DNA of 64,000 nt from Leidyana gryllorum EB-2025a. Taxonomy: Eukaryota; Apicomplexa. The stretch is from positions 62,001-126,000 of the forward strand of contig JBLWGC010000159.1 in assembly GCA_048772705.1 (NCBI GenBank), given 5' to 3'. Under the pieces are notes generated by a model. It made no database searches and had not been told where the DNA came from. It worked only from the letters and a program-made list of their open reading frames with translations. Positions within the stretch are counted from its first letter, which is position 1, and each line of letters opens with the position of its first letter. The translations under genes were made by a program, and so were the position numbers. Of the stretch, positions 10,802 through 23,600 are shown one piece after another.

Positions 10802-13800
10802 ATGTGGCCATTCTCGGCTAGAAAGGAGGGGAGTTGTAGTAGAGTGGCTAGTGCTCAACCGAATACAAGTCGGCGGCGAGATCCTCCGCTAACGGCGAGA
10901 AGTTTTCCCAAGTTCCTGCAAGCCACCTCAACTACCGCAGATGAAGCTCAGCAATTACAATTGAGTCCGGTACGCGTGCGAACGCTCAAGAAGATCTTGC
11001 ATTTCCATGCCAATCGATACACAATACTGAGAGACTATGAGTAAGGGTATTGTTGTCAGCTATGATCGAGACATCCTATTTTGTCGATCCCCAGTATCTT
11101 TGTGGTGTCATGGGATGTCTTCAATTTACCGGAGCCACCAGATGATATTACTCCTCTTTTGCCGCCCGAAGAATGGCCAGAACCCGATATTGTCGCCATA
11201 GGCTTACAGCGATGTCCTTTCCAGGTTGCCCCATTGTGGTCGAGTGTGGTGGCGAGGTCGATTTACAGGTATTCACCTGCTTTCAAGCCAGTCAGCCCCG
11301 AAGCTCCTTTCGATGAGACCTCTGGAAGTTTGGTTCTGGTGTTCTTGAGGGCAGAGTTACTCCCCTATGTGCACGGGTACGCCAGTCGAGTAATCCCCGG
11401 ATTGGCGACTGGTGTGCGTTTCGATTTCCAGCAGGCCAGCGTAGCTTTCGTCTGCGCCAAATCAATGCAAGAGGACGAGACGTTCACCTTTACTTCCCTC
11501 GATCCTCTCCAAGGACTCGAGTTGGATCAAGTGACTTCCCACGACTATGTCAATCTCGAGGCTCGAATGGCATTCGAGGCGGCTGCCCGACAGCGGTTCG
11601 CCAGCCTTGTTGACCAGTGAGTGGAACTATTGTGAAGTGCTGGATTTTCTCTCTTCCCATTCGCAATAACTTTCTTCTTCTCCCTTCACAGGTTGTGGTT
11701 TGACGTCCGGGGACGTCGGCATCCGCTGGGGTCCCATGCGCTGTGTGTGTTTCTCGGACTCAAGGACGCCGAAGGTCGCGCTTGCCGAGAAGAGAAGCTG
11801 TTGAAAGCCATATTTGTTGCGGCCAGACGACCTGACGTCGTGGCTTCGAGGAGCACATTGGACAGCTCGAATCCTTATGCCACTTTGGACCGGCACAGTC
11901 TCGACGTCCGTTACAGCAGACGGGTGCTGACATGTCCCAAGTCGACATCCAAGTTTGGAACTCTGACTTCTTTACCCAATATTGGCTATCGGGGTCGAGT
12001 AGATATTCTCAAGGCGGGAGTGATGCGGCTGGTTCTGGAGCTGCTCGATGAGAGCGGTGTTGCTACTCCGAGCGAAGCTGCGCCTGAATTGGCTCTCCTC
12101 CGTAGCTCTCTGCCCACGGCCAACCCGAGTGAACTGAAAGATCTGTACTCCAGCGTGTGGCGCATTCTCCGTAATGCTGGCAGCGCTGAGCTCCCGAGCA
12201 TCAATTTGCATCCCCAGATGATCAAGATTGAGGAGCCGCTTCGGCCTTGGGTGCCCTATACATTGAAGTTCAAAATTGTCAACGACTCTGCGAATCATCT
12301 TCCTGCCGCATTCCAGATCTATTGTTTGTCGGACAGCGGAACTTGTGTAGTCCCGCTGGGACGTCATTCGTTCCTTCACCAGGCACTGTCGAGCCGCAAG
12401 CGTCAGACACGTGAGATAGCGCTGGCAGCTGGTGACGCAATTCCGCGCGACTCCGCTTCCCATTCAACGAGTGTTCGAGAACCCGCCGCAGTAAAGCGCC
12501 ACACGAGCCCCACATCCACCCATCAAAGCACTATGAGTTCAGTGGCTGACATACAGAAGAAGATGAGTAATCTCAAAAAGCTGACCACCAAGCGGGGCGC
12601 GGGCGCTGGAGGGAAGGGCAAACAGAAAGGCGGACTCACCGGATTGCTCACGATGGGAATGGGAAAGAGTAAGAAGAGCAGTAAACAGAAGTTATTGGCG
12701 GCTGATGAGTCTCCCAGTACAGCGCAAGGGTTACTATCCGCCGACTCTGGTTGGGAGATCTCTTCTCCTCCTCCTGCTGGGCGGAGTCGAGTCAGTACCT
12801 CGAGTGCAATGTCCTCCGGTACAGCAGCAGCAGCCCCGCTCTCGGCAGCAGAATCTCACCACAATCAGCTCTCTGTGGCTCCAGATGAAACAGGCGGCCG
12901 ATCTCAAACACCCCCGGCTCCCATGAGAGCGGCGACCAATCCCGAAGGGGCTGTGGCGTTTGGTGGCATCCCATCCACTCCGGCCAAACAGAACGCTCGA
13001 GCACCGCTTCCTTTCAGCTTGACAAAGTGAGAGCGTGAATTCGGGAGGTTCCACTGACTTTACACTTTTCTTCCCTTCCCTGACAGGTGGATGTTGGTCG
13101 ACCCCCTGGAGGGAGTGGTGCTGGGCGGGAACGAGCTCGAGATCCGCGTCACCATAATGATTCAGGAGGGATTCGAGAGCAACTTGACGGTGAGATTGGG
13201 TCTACGGTGACTGATTCGACGGTTCATTGGCTTTTTCAGGACTTGGCGCCCGTGATTTTGGTGGTTAGAGTGGACGACAGCAATCGGGACTTCTTCTTAC
13301 ACATTGAGCCCAGTTACATAGAGGCTTCCCTCAATGGTCTCGGGCCGGTGCAACTGTTGGAGCTCAAAGATGCACCGGTGCAAAGCCCTCAGAAACCGCT
13401 TTCGGCCCGTCTGATCCCACGTGAGTCCCAAAGGTTGAAAGAGATCCGTAGTTACACCGCGTCTCTTTCTCCAGCGGATTTCGATAGGGCGGCGAAGGGT
13501 GCGCGGCGAACGAGTTTCACCTCACCAAAACGACAAGCTATCGGGGGCAAAGAACAGCTCCCGTTACCCAAGGAGCTGTGGTCGCTGCTCAGTTTCGTCC
13601 ACTTGAGGCTAATTTACGATCTCGACCCTCATCATCCTGATCTACCGCCTGCGTGGCGCAATGTCACTGACATTGAGTCACCGTGGGTGTGTTTACCAAT
13701 GGTCCTCCAGAGGGCGGCACGGGGCTGGGAATCCTTACCACCCCAGCAGAGGCAGGATTTGGCCGTGATCACTAAATGTTTAGAAACTCACACTCAAATC

Positions 13801-14409
13801 CCGCCGTCGGTGTCTGTGGAGGCCGCTTTGAGAGTGAGTTGCGCGCTCTACTTGATACGTCCCCCTTTCTCCCCTCCCCATCAGGCAATCGAGAAGTGGG
13901 CAATGAGTTTACCGGTACCTCTGGTACCGCGTGAATATGTGACCGAAGTTCATGATGAGACGGAGAGTGTGACGAGCAACGACGAAAAGTTGCATCTGAT
14001 TTGTCGAGCTGCTCTGTTGAGTCTGCCAACGATTGGAGTGAGTCTGATGAGTTTGGCGATTGGTAATTTGAGAGTGTTGCAGCGGAATGTATTGATGTGC
14101 CTTGGAGCTGTCTTGCGAGAGCTTATTGTATTTCACGCTCTGACAGTCGACATTATGGTGCCGCCTGCCGCCCAAGTGATGACGATGAATCCAGCGACCC
14201 ACGTTCCCTCTTTTCGTCAATTCGCTTCTCCCAACAAGTGCGAAGAAGTACTGAAAGCTTTGCTGGGCCCCAAGAGAGAGCCCTTGGTCCTCAGACATAG
14301 AGCAGTACTCTTTGACGCACTGACGCAGTGGGTATCCCGCTTTGTCACCCGTGATACCCCGGGAGAACTATCATTTCCATTTATTAGACACTTCCTGGTC
14401 ATGGCATAG
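10802..14409 (+). CDS. OCRL/INPP5B-like protein with degenerate 5-phosphatase, ASH and RhoGAP regions
   Basis: Exons 10802-11040, 11095-11616, 11692-13026, 13087-13189, 13240-13833 and 13885-14409, 1,105 residues. A further 54-bp in-frame intron at 13421-13474 is possible. IFVVSWDVFNLPEP and PDIVAIGLQ match the start of the inositol polyphosphate 5-phosphatase fold. The ASH-type region reads YTLKFKIVNDS ... WMLVDPLEGVV. A RhoGAP-like domain follows: LPKELWSLLSFVHLRL, then VSVEAALRAIEKWAMSLPVP. I could not find the catalytic signatures WxGDxNxR or PxWCDRIL, so it is probably catalytically dead. A long Ser/Lys-rich insert divides the domains. Expected site: endosome/Golgi membranes with Rab or Rho GTPases. 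The coding end overlaps the convergent CPSF100-like gene by 11 bp. Confidence 0.8.
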
Positions 14410-17400
14410 ACCCATCGTCTGGACCCTTGGCCCCACCTCCCACGACAGCACCCCTGAGCAGCATGAAAGGAAGGCCCAATCTCCCGTCTATCTCCCATCT
14501 CTTGCGCCCCGGATTCTCAACAGAATCCACCTTCTTGAAAGACACGTGATCCCCCTGGAGCGACGGAAACCGGGCGTATAATTCACCAAGCTTCCCTCCC
14601 ATCTCCTGTCAGATTACAAACACACACACATCATGTCGCTCGCCGCACACAAGTCAGTATCCTTACCTCGGCTACCTTACAGTCTCTCCTGAAGCGCACA
14701 GCGCTCTCCATCTCGTCTTCAGCGATCACCTCCACCACCGCCTCTTCCTCGTTGTCGTGCTCCTCGGCCTGTAGATGCTTCTTCGAGACAACGGCGCGGA
14801 GTTTCTCGCGATCAACGGGCGGCGCGGGCGGATGACTGGGCGGCGGGGGCGGAGCTGCTGGCACTCCGGACAGCACTGCTCCAATATTCTGAAAAGCTGC
14901 CAGGAGACCGGGGGGCAGCTGAGGGGGAGCCACCACCGGCGCTGGCGGTGGGGGTGGAGGTGCGGGCGTAACGGGTGGTTCAACTTGGGAGGAGGACGCG
15001 GGTGACGGCGTGAGCTGCCCCCGCCGGACTCGAACTTGGCCCAAAGCCAACGCTTGGCGTTTCTGTACCTCGGATCCCGCATCCGGCAAATCTCGCCACA
15101 ATCCCAGAGATCGTTCTGGAAGAGATATCACAGTGATTGCTGGATTCTTCGGACTCAACAAGTCTTTCAAGTCATTCAAACTTGCGGTTTTGTATCCCAC
15201 TGATTTGAACCCAAACGTCAATTTGCCTCCACACGGTGACACATCTTCCGCCATCCGAACTATCCGACTGCAAATTGATGTTAGACCGCACGTTTCATTC
15301 ACAATCACAACTCACGTCGGTTTGAGAGTGTATTGCATCATGTGCTCCACAGCCGCGTGCTCTTGCGCCACCTGCGCTGTCTCTTCCTCATTGTATAACT
15401 TTTGAGTTTTAGTGTGCACCTCGAGGGGAACTGCTTCAGCCACGACAGTCACCAACTCTTCGTTCTGCTCATAGGGCCCCATGGCCGATACCAACTCGTC
15501 AGCCAGAGTGACCTCATTGAGAAGTCCGTCGGCGGTCTCTTCTTTCCGTCGATTCCGAAGACTCGGTGTACTGCCGGATATCTCGTTGCCCGTGCCGAGG
15601 GCACTCGGCGAGCACCCCGACTCGAAGAAGGCACCCAATGACGTTTTGAGATCTTTGAGAGCGCGAGGCTCCTCATCTGGCAGAGTCTCCGAGTCCGCTT
15701 CCAGACGATGAGTGGTGTCCAAGTCCGACATGGCAGTCGGCGAGTGAGCCAAGTTCCCCAGCTGCAAATCCTTGGTGACCCCGGAGCAGAAGAGCTGATG
15801 CAGCTGTGCTTCTCGTGAATTAGGGGACAACAGCGCGACTCGCCGGTTACGCGTGAAAACCGACTCCCCCTGCAGCAGTTTGTGGGCAAACGAGGGAGCG
15901 CTCGGAGGCGTGAAGAACACCACCGAGCTGTCTCGATCAGCTGCAAAGTACTTCTCGAATATCGTTCGGGAGGCGCCAAAGTCCAGAGACGCTGGAGTTG
16001 CCAAAGTCATATATTGGCCATGCCGATGCTGTTCTCTGTAGTTGGCAAACGCTTCTTCATCCTGAAGCAGATGGATTCTCGCTTTCTCGGTCTTCTTTCC
16101 CATTCCCGCTGACTCCCCCCCTTTCAAACCGTCCAGGAGACTCCCAATGAGATACACTTTGTCCTTCACGAACGCTTCCCGAACGTCGTTCGCCATGGAA
16201 TCGAGCAGCAGCCTCAACGAGGTACTGAGGGTATGTGCCAATGGGGTGACAATCGCGATACTGAGCCTTTCACGGACTCCCGGGACATTGAGGGAGGCCA
16301 AATCCAATACGAGAAGGAACGCGAGGAGATCTGGAGGATTAGTGGGGGTGAAGTGGACGTTTTTGACGTGACGTGTTGAAAACTTACCAGACACATCGAG
16401 CGGAACCAGCACTCGCGAACAGGGAGCGGTCGGTTTGAGCCAGGTGTGTGTGATCAGATTGACCAGCATATCCTCCGAGGGGGATGGAGAGGGCGGGACT
16501 CCAGTGGAGTTCAAGACGAGAGCGTGCGTAAGACCGTCACAGCGAGCGAGTACGGCGTCAGGGTTGAGTGGTTGAGCCATGCGGGCTGGGAAGGATTGCT
16601 TTGTATTGAGAGAAGGGTGGCCGAGGAGGACACAGGACCGGAAATCCTCTTCAGACCCCGTGCTCATGTACCATAGGACGTTATCCAAGCGACCACCTCC
16701 TGGCATTGGGCATAATTTGAGAGTTTCGTCTGACTCGACTTGCAAGTCATCGATCAAAATGCTGTGAGACTCATGGAAAGCCAGTGTCTTGAGTGTCCCA
16801 ACAGGAGAGAAGATCAAGTCGAAGAAGGCGGGGGTCAAACAGGATGATATGTGACCTCGAGAAGACAACTTGGAGTCAAACTCCGACTGGTAGCCTGTGA
16901 CGCCCATATACCATCTCTGGTCCAGAGCGGCTCGTAGTGGATGATCGACGGAGCTGAGAGTCTCTTGAGCCTCCAGGCGCAGCATACGAGCTGTCGAGCT
17001 GGCCAAGACGAGGAGGGGCAGATGGGGGTTGGGTGGTACAATGCTATCGACCCATTTGCGTGTCTGGCCGGTGAGGTCCTCCTCTTCCGGTCTCCCTCGC
17101 CACCATAAGCCCAGCAGATTGTCGAGGACGGTACGGTGGTGTACTCGCAGGCCGAGTAGTGCGTTGAGTGCCGGTGCCGATCTCAAACTTCCATAGAAAA
17201 TACCCAAGAAGTATATTCTCGGAATACTTGAGGCTGTGGCAATGATTAGCCGGGTGTTATTTAGAAAGCTTGAGAAGAGAGAGAGTTTTACTCAGGGGTT
17301 GAGAGGTCACCAAGTACTTACTCCTCATTGAAAAGGTTCAAAGTACCTGTTTTATGGAAGGTGGAGGTTGGTGGAACATCATTCAGGATGAAGTCAGGGT

Positions 17401-17572
17401 CTACTGCGCCATCTATAACTATGTAGAAGAACCCCGCTCGTGCCCTCTCCGACTTGACGTCTGCTGTGAGGTTTCGCTCGTACGAAAAGCGACACACAGT
17501 CCCATGAACGTGCTCAGAGGGGACTTGGAGGTATGACTTGAGGGGCGCATACTCCAGCGTCACATTCGACAT
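14399..17572 (-). CDS. CPSF100/Cft2-like cleavage and polyadenylation factor (divergent)
   Basis: Exons 17572-17322, 17226-16388, 16330-15316, 15267-14667 and 14605-14399, 970 residues. SRVLVPLDVSDLLAFLLVL matches the beta-CASP segment of CPSF100/Cft2. MTLATPASLDFGASRTIFEK followed by SSVVFFTPPSA matches the segment usually reading ASQPDLECGFSRELF. The metallo-beta-lactamase half is very diverged, and metal-ligand motifs are not visible, as is normal for CPSF100. A proline-rich tract (residues ~800-850) precedes the C-terminal domain. INTS9 is the alternative; the beta-CASP match favours CPSF100. Family role: scaffold of the mRNA 3'-end processing complex in the nucleus. The ATG lies only 16 bp after the preceding gene's stop. 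Confidence 0.6.
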
Positions 17573-17588
17573 CACTTTTTTCTGACTT

Positions 17589-18320
17589 TTAGTAACCACT
17601 GGAGTCTGACACAAAGCTCGTCTCCGAAGTCGATGAAGCCGATGACAGATATGGCCGAGTGAAATCGGCACTCTTTAAGCGCCGTTGCTTTTCGAATTTG
17701 CGCCGAACTCTCGGGTGCACATCGCGAGGGAAAGTTGAACTCCTGTCAGGAGGTGCCTTCTTAGCCGCGGTAGCCAATTCCGAAATACCCGCCATCCGAG
17801 GGACGTTCATCATCTCTCCTCCATACGCCGGCTCGGGCTGTTCAGCCGGGATTGTTGCTGATGGCGGGCCGCCGTCTCCACCTGGGTACCGCAGACCCGC
17901 CATTCCGAGCCCAATGGCACTGGCGTACGGGTTAAACTTCTGCTGGATGCGTCCGTGATTCGTGGTTTGGAACTTCTCAATGTCCACCTGCACCTCCAGA
18001 GGCAACTCCACCACCGGTCCGCTCGGAGTGCCCAACTCACAAGCCGCCTTCAATAACGCATGACCCTTAAGGTCATTCACACCCAGCGGTATGATACAAA
18101 CTTCGCAACCTGAGCTCAATCCGTGAGCCTTGAGTGGCAGTAATACAGAGTTCGGAGTATCTTTGTCCTTCATCAGTGTGATGGAACAGGGCAGCAACTG
18201 GCGCGGGTTGTGTAATTGGAACATTCGCACGTGGTTTGGCGGGAGATCCAGCAGCCGGCACACTCGAGTTTGCAGATACAGAAGCGGAGCCTCCAACGAG
18301 AGGTCCACAGCCAGTGTCAT
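17589..18320 (-). CDS. Protein with N-terminal ubiquitin-like fold, otherwise unrecognised
   Basis: Single exon, 243 residues from the ATG at 18320. The first ~85 residues have the ubiquitin-like pattern: a beta start (MTLAVDLSLEAPLLYLQTRV), then LLDLPPNHVRMFQL and a closing GLSSGCEVCIIPLG. The rest is polar with a basic stretch (RVRRKFEKQRRLKSADF) and a Ser-rich tail. No further domain is recognised. The start is set directly after ggttcccacag, an acceptor-like sequence two bases before the ATG. Either the transcript is trans-spliced or has a 5'UTR intron, or the match is chance. Confidence 0.6.
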   Translation of the reverse strand: MTLAVDLSLEAPLLYLQTRVCRLLDLPPNHVRMFQLHNPRQLLPCSITLMKDKDTPNSVLLPLKAHGLSSGCEVCIIPLGVNDLKGHALLKAACELGTPSGPVVELPLEVQVDIEKFQTTNHGRIQQKFNPYASAIGLGMAGLRYPGGDGGPPSATIPAEQPEPAYGGEMMNVPRMAGISELATAAKKAPPDRSSTFPRDVHPRVRRKFEKQRRLKSADFTRPYLSSASSTSETSFVSDSSGY

Positions 18321-18415
18321 TCCTGTGGGAACCACCTTTGATGCGCAGTCTCACTCCTCCTGGGACTCACCTATCCTCGCCTGGTCGATACTCGTTGCGA
18401 CCAAACGATGTACAA

Positions 18416-18874
18416 TTATTGCACCGTGGTAGAACGCCGAGGGGTTCTGAATAGTGGGCGGAGCGTCTCGCGTATCTGCAAGTTCAAGAGTGATTTTGAG
18501 TGTCTGGAAACTCCCAACGTACTCTGTACGGAGTGAATCAGCTCGGCCTCGAACACAGCTCGCTCGAGATGGGCGACCACAATTGGGTGTAAAATGTCAC
18601 CGAGAGTCCCGGAAGTCAAAGCAGTTCGCAAGGCATCGTATCGACGTATATAGTTGTTGTACAGAACCACTTTGAGAGCACAGTGTTCACTTGAATTCAA
18701 TTCCATAGCGTGAGCGGCATGTCCGATCACCCAGTCCACCATGTCATCTTCTTCTGGGTCTTCCGGTGGCACATGGCAACACGGGTTCAGAGTGACAGGG
18801 TGACTTCGCGCTCCAACATTGACATGGCCGTGGGCGTGCCAACAGCCCCTCTGGCAGTTAGGTCGACTGTACAT
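18416..18874 (-). CDS. Small Cys/His-rich protein, family unknown
   Basis: 152 residues from the ATG at 18874. The N-terminal ~35 residues are dense in Cys and His (NCQRGCWHAHGHV, SHPVTLNPCCH) and look metal-binding. An acidic turn (PPEDPEEDD) and an all-helical remainder follow. A 57-bp in-frame intron near 18490-18546 is possible (donor gtacag, acceptor cttgcag) and would shorten the helical part. It lies between TAF6 and the ubiquitin-like gene on the same strand with gaps of 81 and 95 bp. Confidence 0.5.
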   Translation of the reverse strand: MYSRPNCQRGCWHAHGHVNVGARSHPVTLNPCCHVPPEDPEEDDMVDWVIGHAAHAMELNSSEHCALKVVLYNNYIRRYDALRTALTSGTLGDILHPIVVAHLERAVFEAELIHSVQSTLGVSRHSKSLLNLQIRETLRPLFRTPRRSTTVQ

Positions 18875-18955
18875 TGTGCATGCCCAACTTGTGAATTCAA
18901 GGTGCACTCTGAACTATTGATGAGGTGGCAGCTGTGGTTGCATATCCGACACCTG

Positions 18956-20589
18956 TCAAACACTCGTGTCTCCAACGGTCGTGAGAGTGTCGCTCACCAT
19001 AAGCAGCTCCAGCAACATATTCTGGAGATAGCCTCGAACTTCACGGCTCTCAGCGCTCATCTCGCCCTGTTTGCTGGGCCCGCTTCTTTGATCGTCCTGC
19101 AGCGTGTACCGCAGAGCCTCTGTAAGTGTCTTGCGGACAGGCATCACGCACGCGCGCACGGCCGCTGGCCCAAGCGCCCGAGCGCCGAGGACTGTGCCGA
19201 TCAGAGTGGTGATGGGCAGCCACCACTGCTGAAGAGTCGCCAAGTAGACTTCGGCCACTGTAGTGAAACAGCTGGGTGAACCGGTCTCGGTTGTGACTCT
19301 TTCCACAACGTGAGCCAATATGTTCGCCGCCCCCTGACGAATATTCATAGATTCACTGATCGCCTGCGGAGACGATCCACCAATCAGTGGAGTCATCAGA
19401 CAAGTCAATAAACAGTGTAAGATTTGATGGATCTGAGAAGGGGGTATGAGGGGGAAGCGGTCGGGCCCGGTCGGAAGACTTACGTATGGGTTGAGGTTTA
19501 TGCGGGGATTGGATGTCATCGCCTTGGCGACCTGTAGCAGAGTCATCACGGCTTCGCAAGTTCCATTGGGGAGGAGCTTGGCAATCTACGTGTACAAAGT
19601 TCAATCATGTTGACCGGTCTGTTCGCAAGCCCATGGCCTACCTCATTGCAAGCCAGAGTCAGAATATATGGCACCAACTTGGCCGGAGTTGGACCATCGC
19701 TCAAGCTGCGCAGGATTTTATCCAAGGCCAGTTTATCATGGGCACGTTCGCTATCACTGAGAGGGTGCTCTTGCGGGAATGAGTGGCTCACAGCCGTCAG
19801 TACAACGCTTGCTACGCGTTCCAAATACAGTCGCTGTTCCTCAGACAGACTTTGCTCCAACCCTCTCGGAATGCACAATATATTCCCGCCGCCTCCATTC
19901 CGATGCTGGTCAGATGTGCTGTCGAAGATCACGGACATAAAGAAGCCCTTTTGCTTCTGAACATCCACATAATCCCTTTTGAACTTGTCCGCATCGGTAT
20001 ACCGCCAGGCAGGCTGGTGCATTGCCGTTGACTTGGTCGACCGAGCCTTGTTCCCCGGCGCTACCAGTTGACCATTTATTGTCAACCAGTTCACATTCTA
20101 CACGATCGCGCTGTAGCACACACTGTTGCCGAACTGCACACTCACCAAAGACGGTACGGACGGAGGAATTATACAGTTTGATGTGGAGACAACGTCATCA
20201 CATCGCACAATACTCCGTGTGTCCGCACTCAGCTGCAATGCGGTGTTGGGCAGCTCACCCCAGTTCAGTATTGCAGCTGCTGTCTGGACACTGATGGCGT
20301 CAATTATTAACTTGGAGTTCCTCCGGTTGTTCGAACGCCGAGCAACCCGAGCGGCTTCCTCCACAAGTGTCCGTAATTTGTACTCCACTCCCACTGTCAA
20401 TATCTCCCACACGTTCGGTTCGAACATTTCCAAGTCGTACCCCTCTGCATCAGCAAGACGTGGAAGTAGGTGAGCCCCGAAAGGAGCTTCCGGTGGCTCA
20501 GTTGGGTCCTCCTCTGGTCTGTCGGTATCCTGTTTGGGTCTCTTGGGGGTGGGTAGGTTGCTTTTAGGCAAGAAGTGTTTGAGTGGCAT
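18956..20589 (-). CDS. TAF6: TFIID/SAGA subunit TAF6
   Basis: Four exons: 20589-20146, 20097-19642, 19585-19484 and 19432-18956; introns 48-56 bp; 492 residues. A histone fold at about residues 55-110 (VEYKLRTLVEEAARVARRSN) is followed by the TAF6 linker around NVNWLTINGQL. The C-terminal HEAT region is clear: EEQRLYLERVASVVL, LVPYILTLACNEIAKLL, AMTSNPRINLNPY, then IHQILHCLLTCLMTPLIG and YLATLQQWWLPITTLIG. TAF6 pairs with TAF9 through its histone fold in TFIID and SAGA. It has an extra basic, proline-rich N-terminus of ~50 residues. It diverges from CNOT1 with only 30 bp between start codons. Confidence 0.88.
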
Positions 20590-20619
20590 AAGTTCAAATT
20601 TTGCTGAATTATAGATGGC
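20590..20619. promoter_or_regulatory. 30-bp divergent interval between TAF6 and CNOT1 starts
   Basis: Only 30 bp separate the opposing ATGs, so 5'UTRs must be nearly absent or lie within the partner's coding sequence. A plus-strand ATG at 20615 opens a two-codon upstream ORF (ATG GCA TGA) whose stop overlaps the assigned CNOT1 start. Confidence 0.45.
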
Positions 20620-23600
20620 ATGAATCGAAGCCCAAAGGACTCGATTCGGCTGTCTCAAGTAGTCCCTGAGTTAGGGAACGCAGCTTTGGCGGGCCTACTC
20701 CATGACCCCGAGAAGCGCGTGGTAATCACGGAGGAAGAAGTTGCTGAAGCTTTGGTCACTCTCGTCCGGCAACGCAATGGCGGGGATATCGAGCCTTTCG
20801 TGGACACGATAGCCCAGTTCCATCCCGTGTTCGCATGGACTACTGTGTTTGACATGTTTGGACGGGTCGTTGGCGACCGTTCACGTGGTGAAGCTATTCT
20901 TTTCGATGACGACGCTTGGTCACGGCTCCTGCGTGCCTGGCAGCGGGCTGCCTTGCAACTGGAGCGTGTGCAAAAGCTGGCTGGCTCGGCCAACGCCGAA
21001 GAATTCCTCAGCAAACCGCTTCCACCAGTCGAAGACCTCCATCCACGGGACAGAAGAATGTTCCCCCTCACAGTGCTGCCTGCACGTCCAGACTACCGGT
21101 TACTTACGTCGCTGGTGACATTCATCCTAGCGCATGACCAGCACCATGGTTCTACGCTCATCCCTCAAACCTTGCTGAAAGCTCCTCCGAGTACCAACTT
21201 GTTGGAGTTGGCCCACTCGTTATTCTATACTCACGGCCCAGCGGTTTTCGACCAGCACCAGATCGATTTGATGACCTTCCTTGGCCGTAGGCTTGCAGCC
21301 CCCAAAGAAGGTCCGGTCTTTTTGGTGAAGATTGGCGGGTTCCTGCACGAGAAGCTCACAGCTTTGATGAATATCTACCTGGCGGCTGCACAAGGACGGG
21401 ATGTTGTCCAGGGTATTGACGGCAAAACTACTCTCATACTGGATGCACCCAAAACTATGGTTTACTTCAATGCTCTGTTCGCCTACGCCGACGCTATGCA
21501 ACGCGACTGCGCGGGAACCCCTTTTTGTGAACCGCGTGTGCTGGCTCATTTCGAGCGTCTCCGTCTCATGGCTGTGGAAGTTTACCGAGAAGAGGCCCAG
21601 AAAGCCGGGCTCGACCATCGAAGTTTCACAAGTTATATGCCATCGGCTCCCCAGCAGCCGGCGAAGTCCCCCACACCTATGCCGCAGTCGAATGCAAGTG
21701 GCCCGCAACAAGCAGAGGGAGGTCAGGCTCCGACGCACGCTCAGAACTTGGAAGCGCAGGAAGATCATTACTTTGGGTGTTTCTACCGTCGAGAGATGTC
21801 TGCGACTCAATTGGTGGAGCTGCTGGAGAGTTTGGCAGCGTGTCCTAGTCACACGCCTGAGGCGGAGCTGTTGGCAAGGATGCTTCGCACGCTTTTCACA
21901 GAGTGTCGACACTTCCCAAAGTATCCTCCAGCCGAGTTGCATCGGACAGCGGATTTCTTCGGCAAACTGATCAGAAGCGAAATCTTGTTGAAGAGGCCTG
22001 AATTACAGCGACTGGCTATCCGATGTGTGGTTGAGGCCGTTCGGAAGGACCCGTCTACCAATATCTTCCGGTTTGGGTTGGTGGCATTACAACAGTTCAT
22101 TGACATAGCGCCGTGCTCACCCGCCTTTATTACGAGTCTGACGAAAATTCAAGGTTTGCGTGAATACTTTCCGTCATTGGTTGCCTGGGCTGAGAAGTGT
22201 CTAACTCTCATGCCTCCTCAGATGCGTATTCTGTCGCTGGTTGACGTGAATACATTGATCCAAAGTATCGCTCCGAATCAGCTGCCTTCGACTCACAATG
22301 TTTTGATCATTCCCCCGGCTCTGCAGTTGGTGCCGACGCCGGGACCGCATCCGACTGGGCCGCCTAACCAGCCCGTGCCCCATGGCGCTCCGATGGGCGC
22401 TTTTGGGAACGTGTCGCCTCCAGACGGCAAGCGGACTGATCAGGAACATCAAGTGAAGTTACAGGGATTCGGATTAGGGCAAGTTGAGAATCTGATGGAG
22501 GATCCACAGGTCACAGCACAGATTGTCGTGCCTCCGGATCCGGTCCGTAACCGCGTGGCACAAATCTTCAACTCGATCGTGTTGGCGAATGTGCAACAGA
22601 AGGCTGCGGAGCTCGCGAGCATTCTGCAACCCGACTGGCTGCCGTGGCTGGCGTATTACATTGTCAAAACGAGAGCGAGCAAGGAGCCTAACCACCACGA
22701 TCTCTACAGTCAGTTGGCTGATCATATGGGATCTCCCAAAATGATCGAGATGTTGACCAATGTCACGTATGATTGCATCAACATTCTGCTGAAATATGTC
22801 AGCTCTGCTCGGGAAGCGACTTCATACCGAACCGTTCTCAAATCTTTGGGAAGCTGGTTGGGTTTGTTGACCTTAGCACGAGACCGGCCGCTCAAGTCCA
22901 AGAGCTTTGACGTCAAACATCTGATCTATGATGCATACGAACGTGGCAATCTCATCGCTGTGGTGCCTCTCGCATGTGCCCTTCTCGATCAAATCAAGAG
23001 CTCCCGCATCTTCAAGTTGCCCAATCCCTGGACACTCAGTTGTCTGTTGTGCTTGGGATGTCTATACACGATGCCCAATCTCAAGCAGACCATCTGCTTT
23101 GAAATCGAGCTCTTGTGTCAGCATCTCGGACTCGATCTGGAACCCTTCTTGCATCAGCAACCCAACCTCTTCCAGAGTCTGGAACCGCCTCTCGACTCTC
23201 CCGACTTCCAACTCGGTCGAAGTGCTTCCAATCTACAGGTCGAGGCTCCTCAACCGCCACAAGTCCAGGGCCAAGCCCAACGTGTGCAGCAAGTTGTTCA
23301 ACAACAACAACACCAACAACACCAGCAGCAAGTCCAGCCTTTGGGCGCAAAACCGGCACGTCAGCCACAGCCTGGTGGAGGTCCCGTTGCAAATTTGAGT
23401 GGATGGCCCAATACCGATCAGAAGCTTCTGAGTCAGCCTGGTAGCCAGCTCCTCAATGCTTTGCGGAACACTGTTGTCATCAGTCGGTCGCTGGCTCTCT
23501 TCGAGAAGCATCCTGACCTGCGAATCGCTGTTCCCATCGCTATTGAACGCGCTGTCCGGGATTTGGTGTGTGTCATCTCTGAACGAGCAGTCATTTTGGC

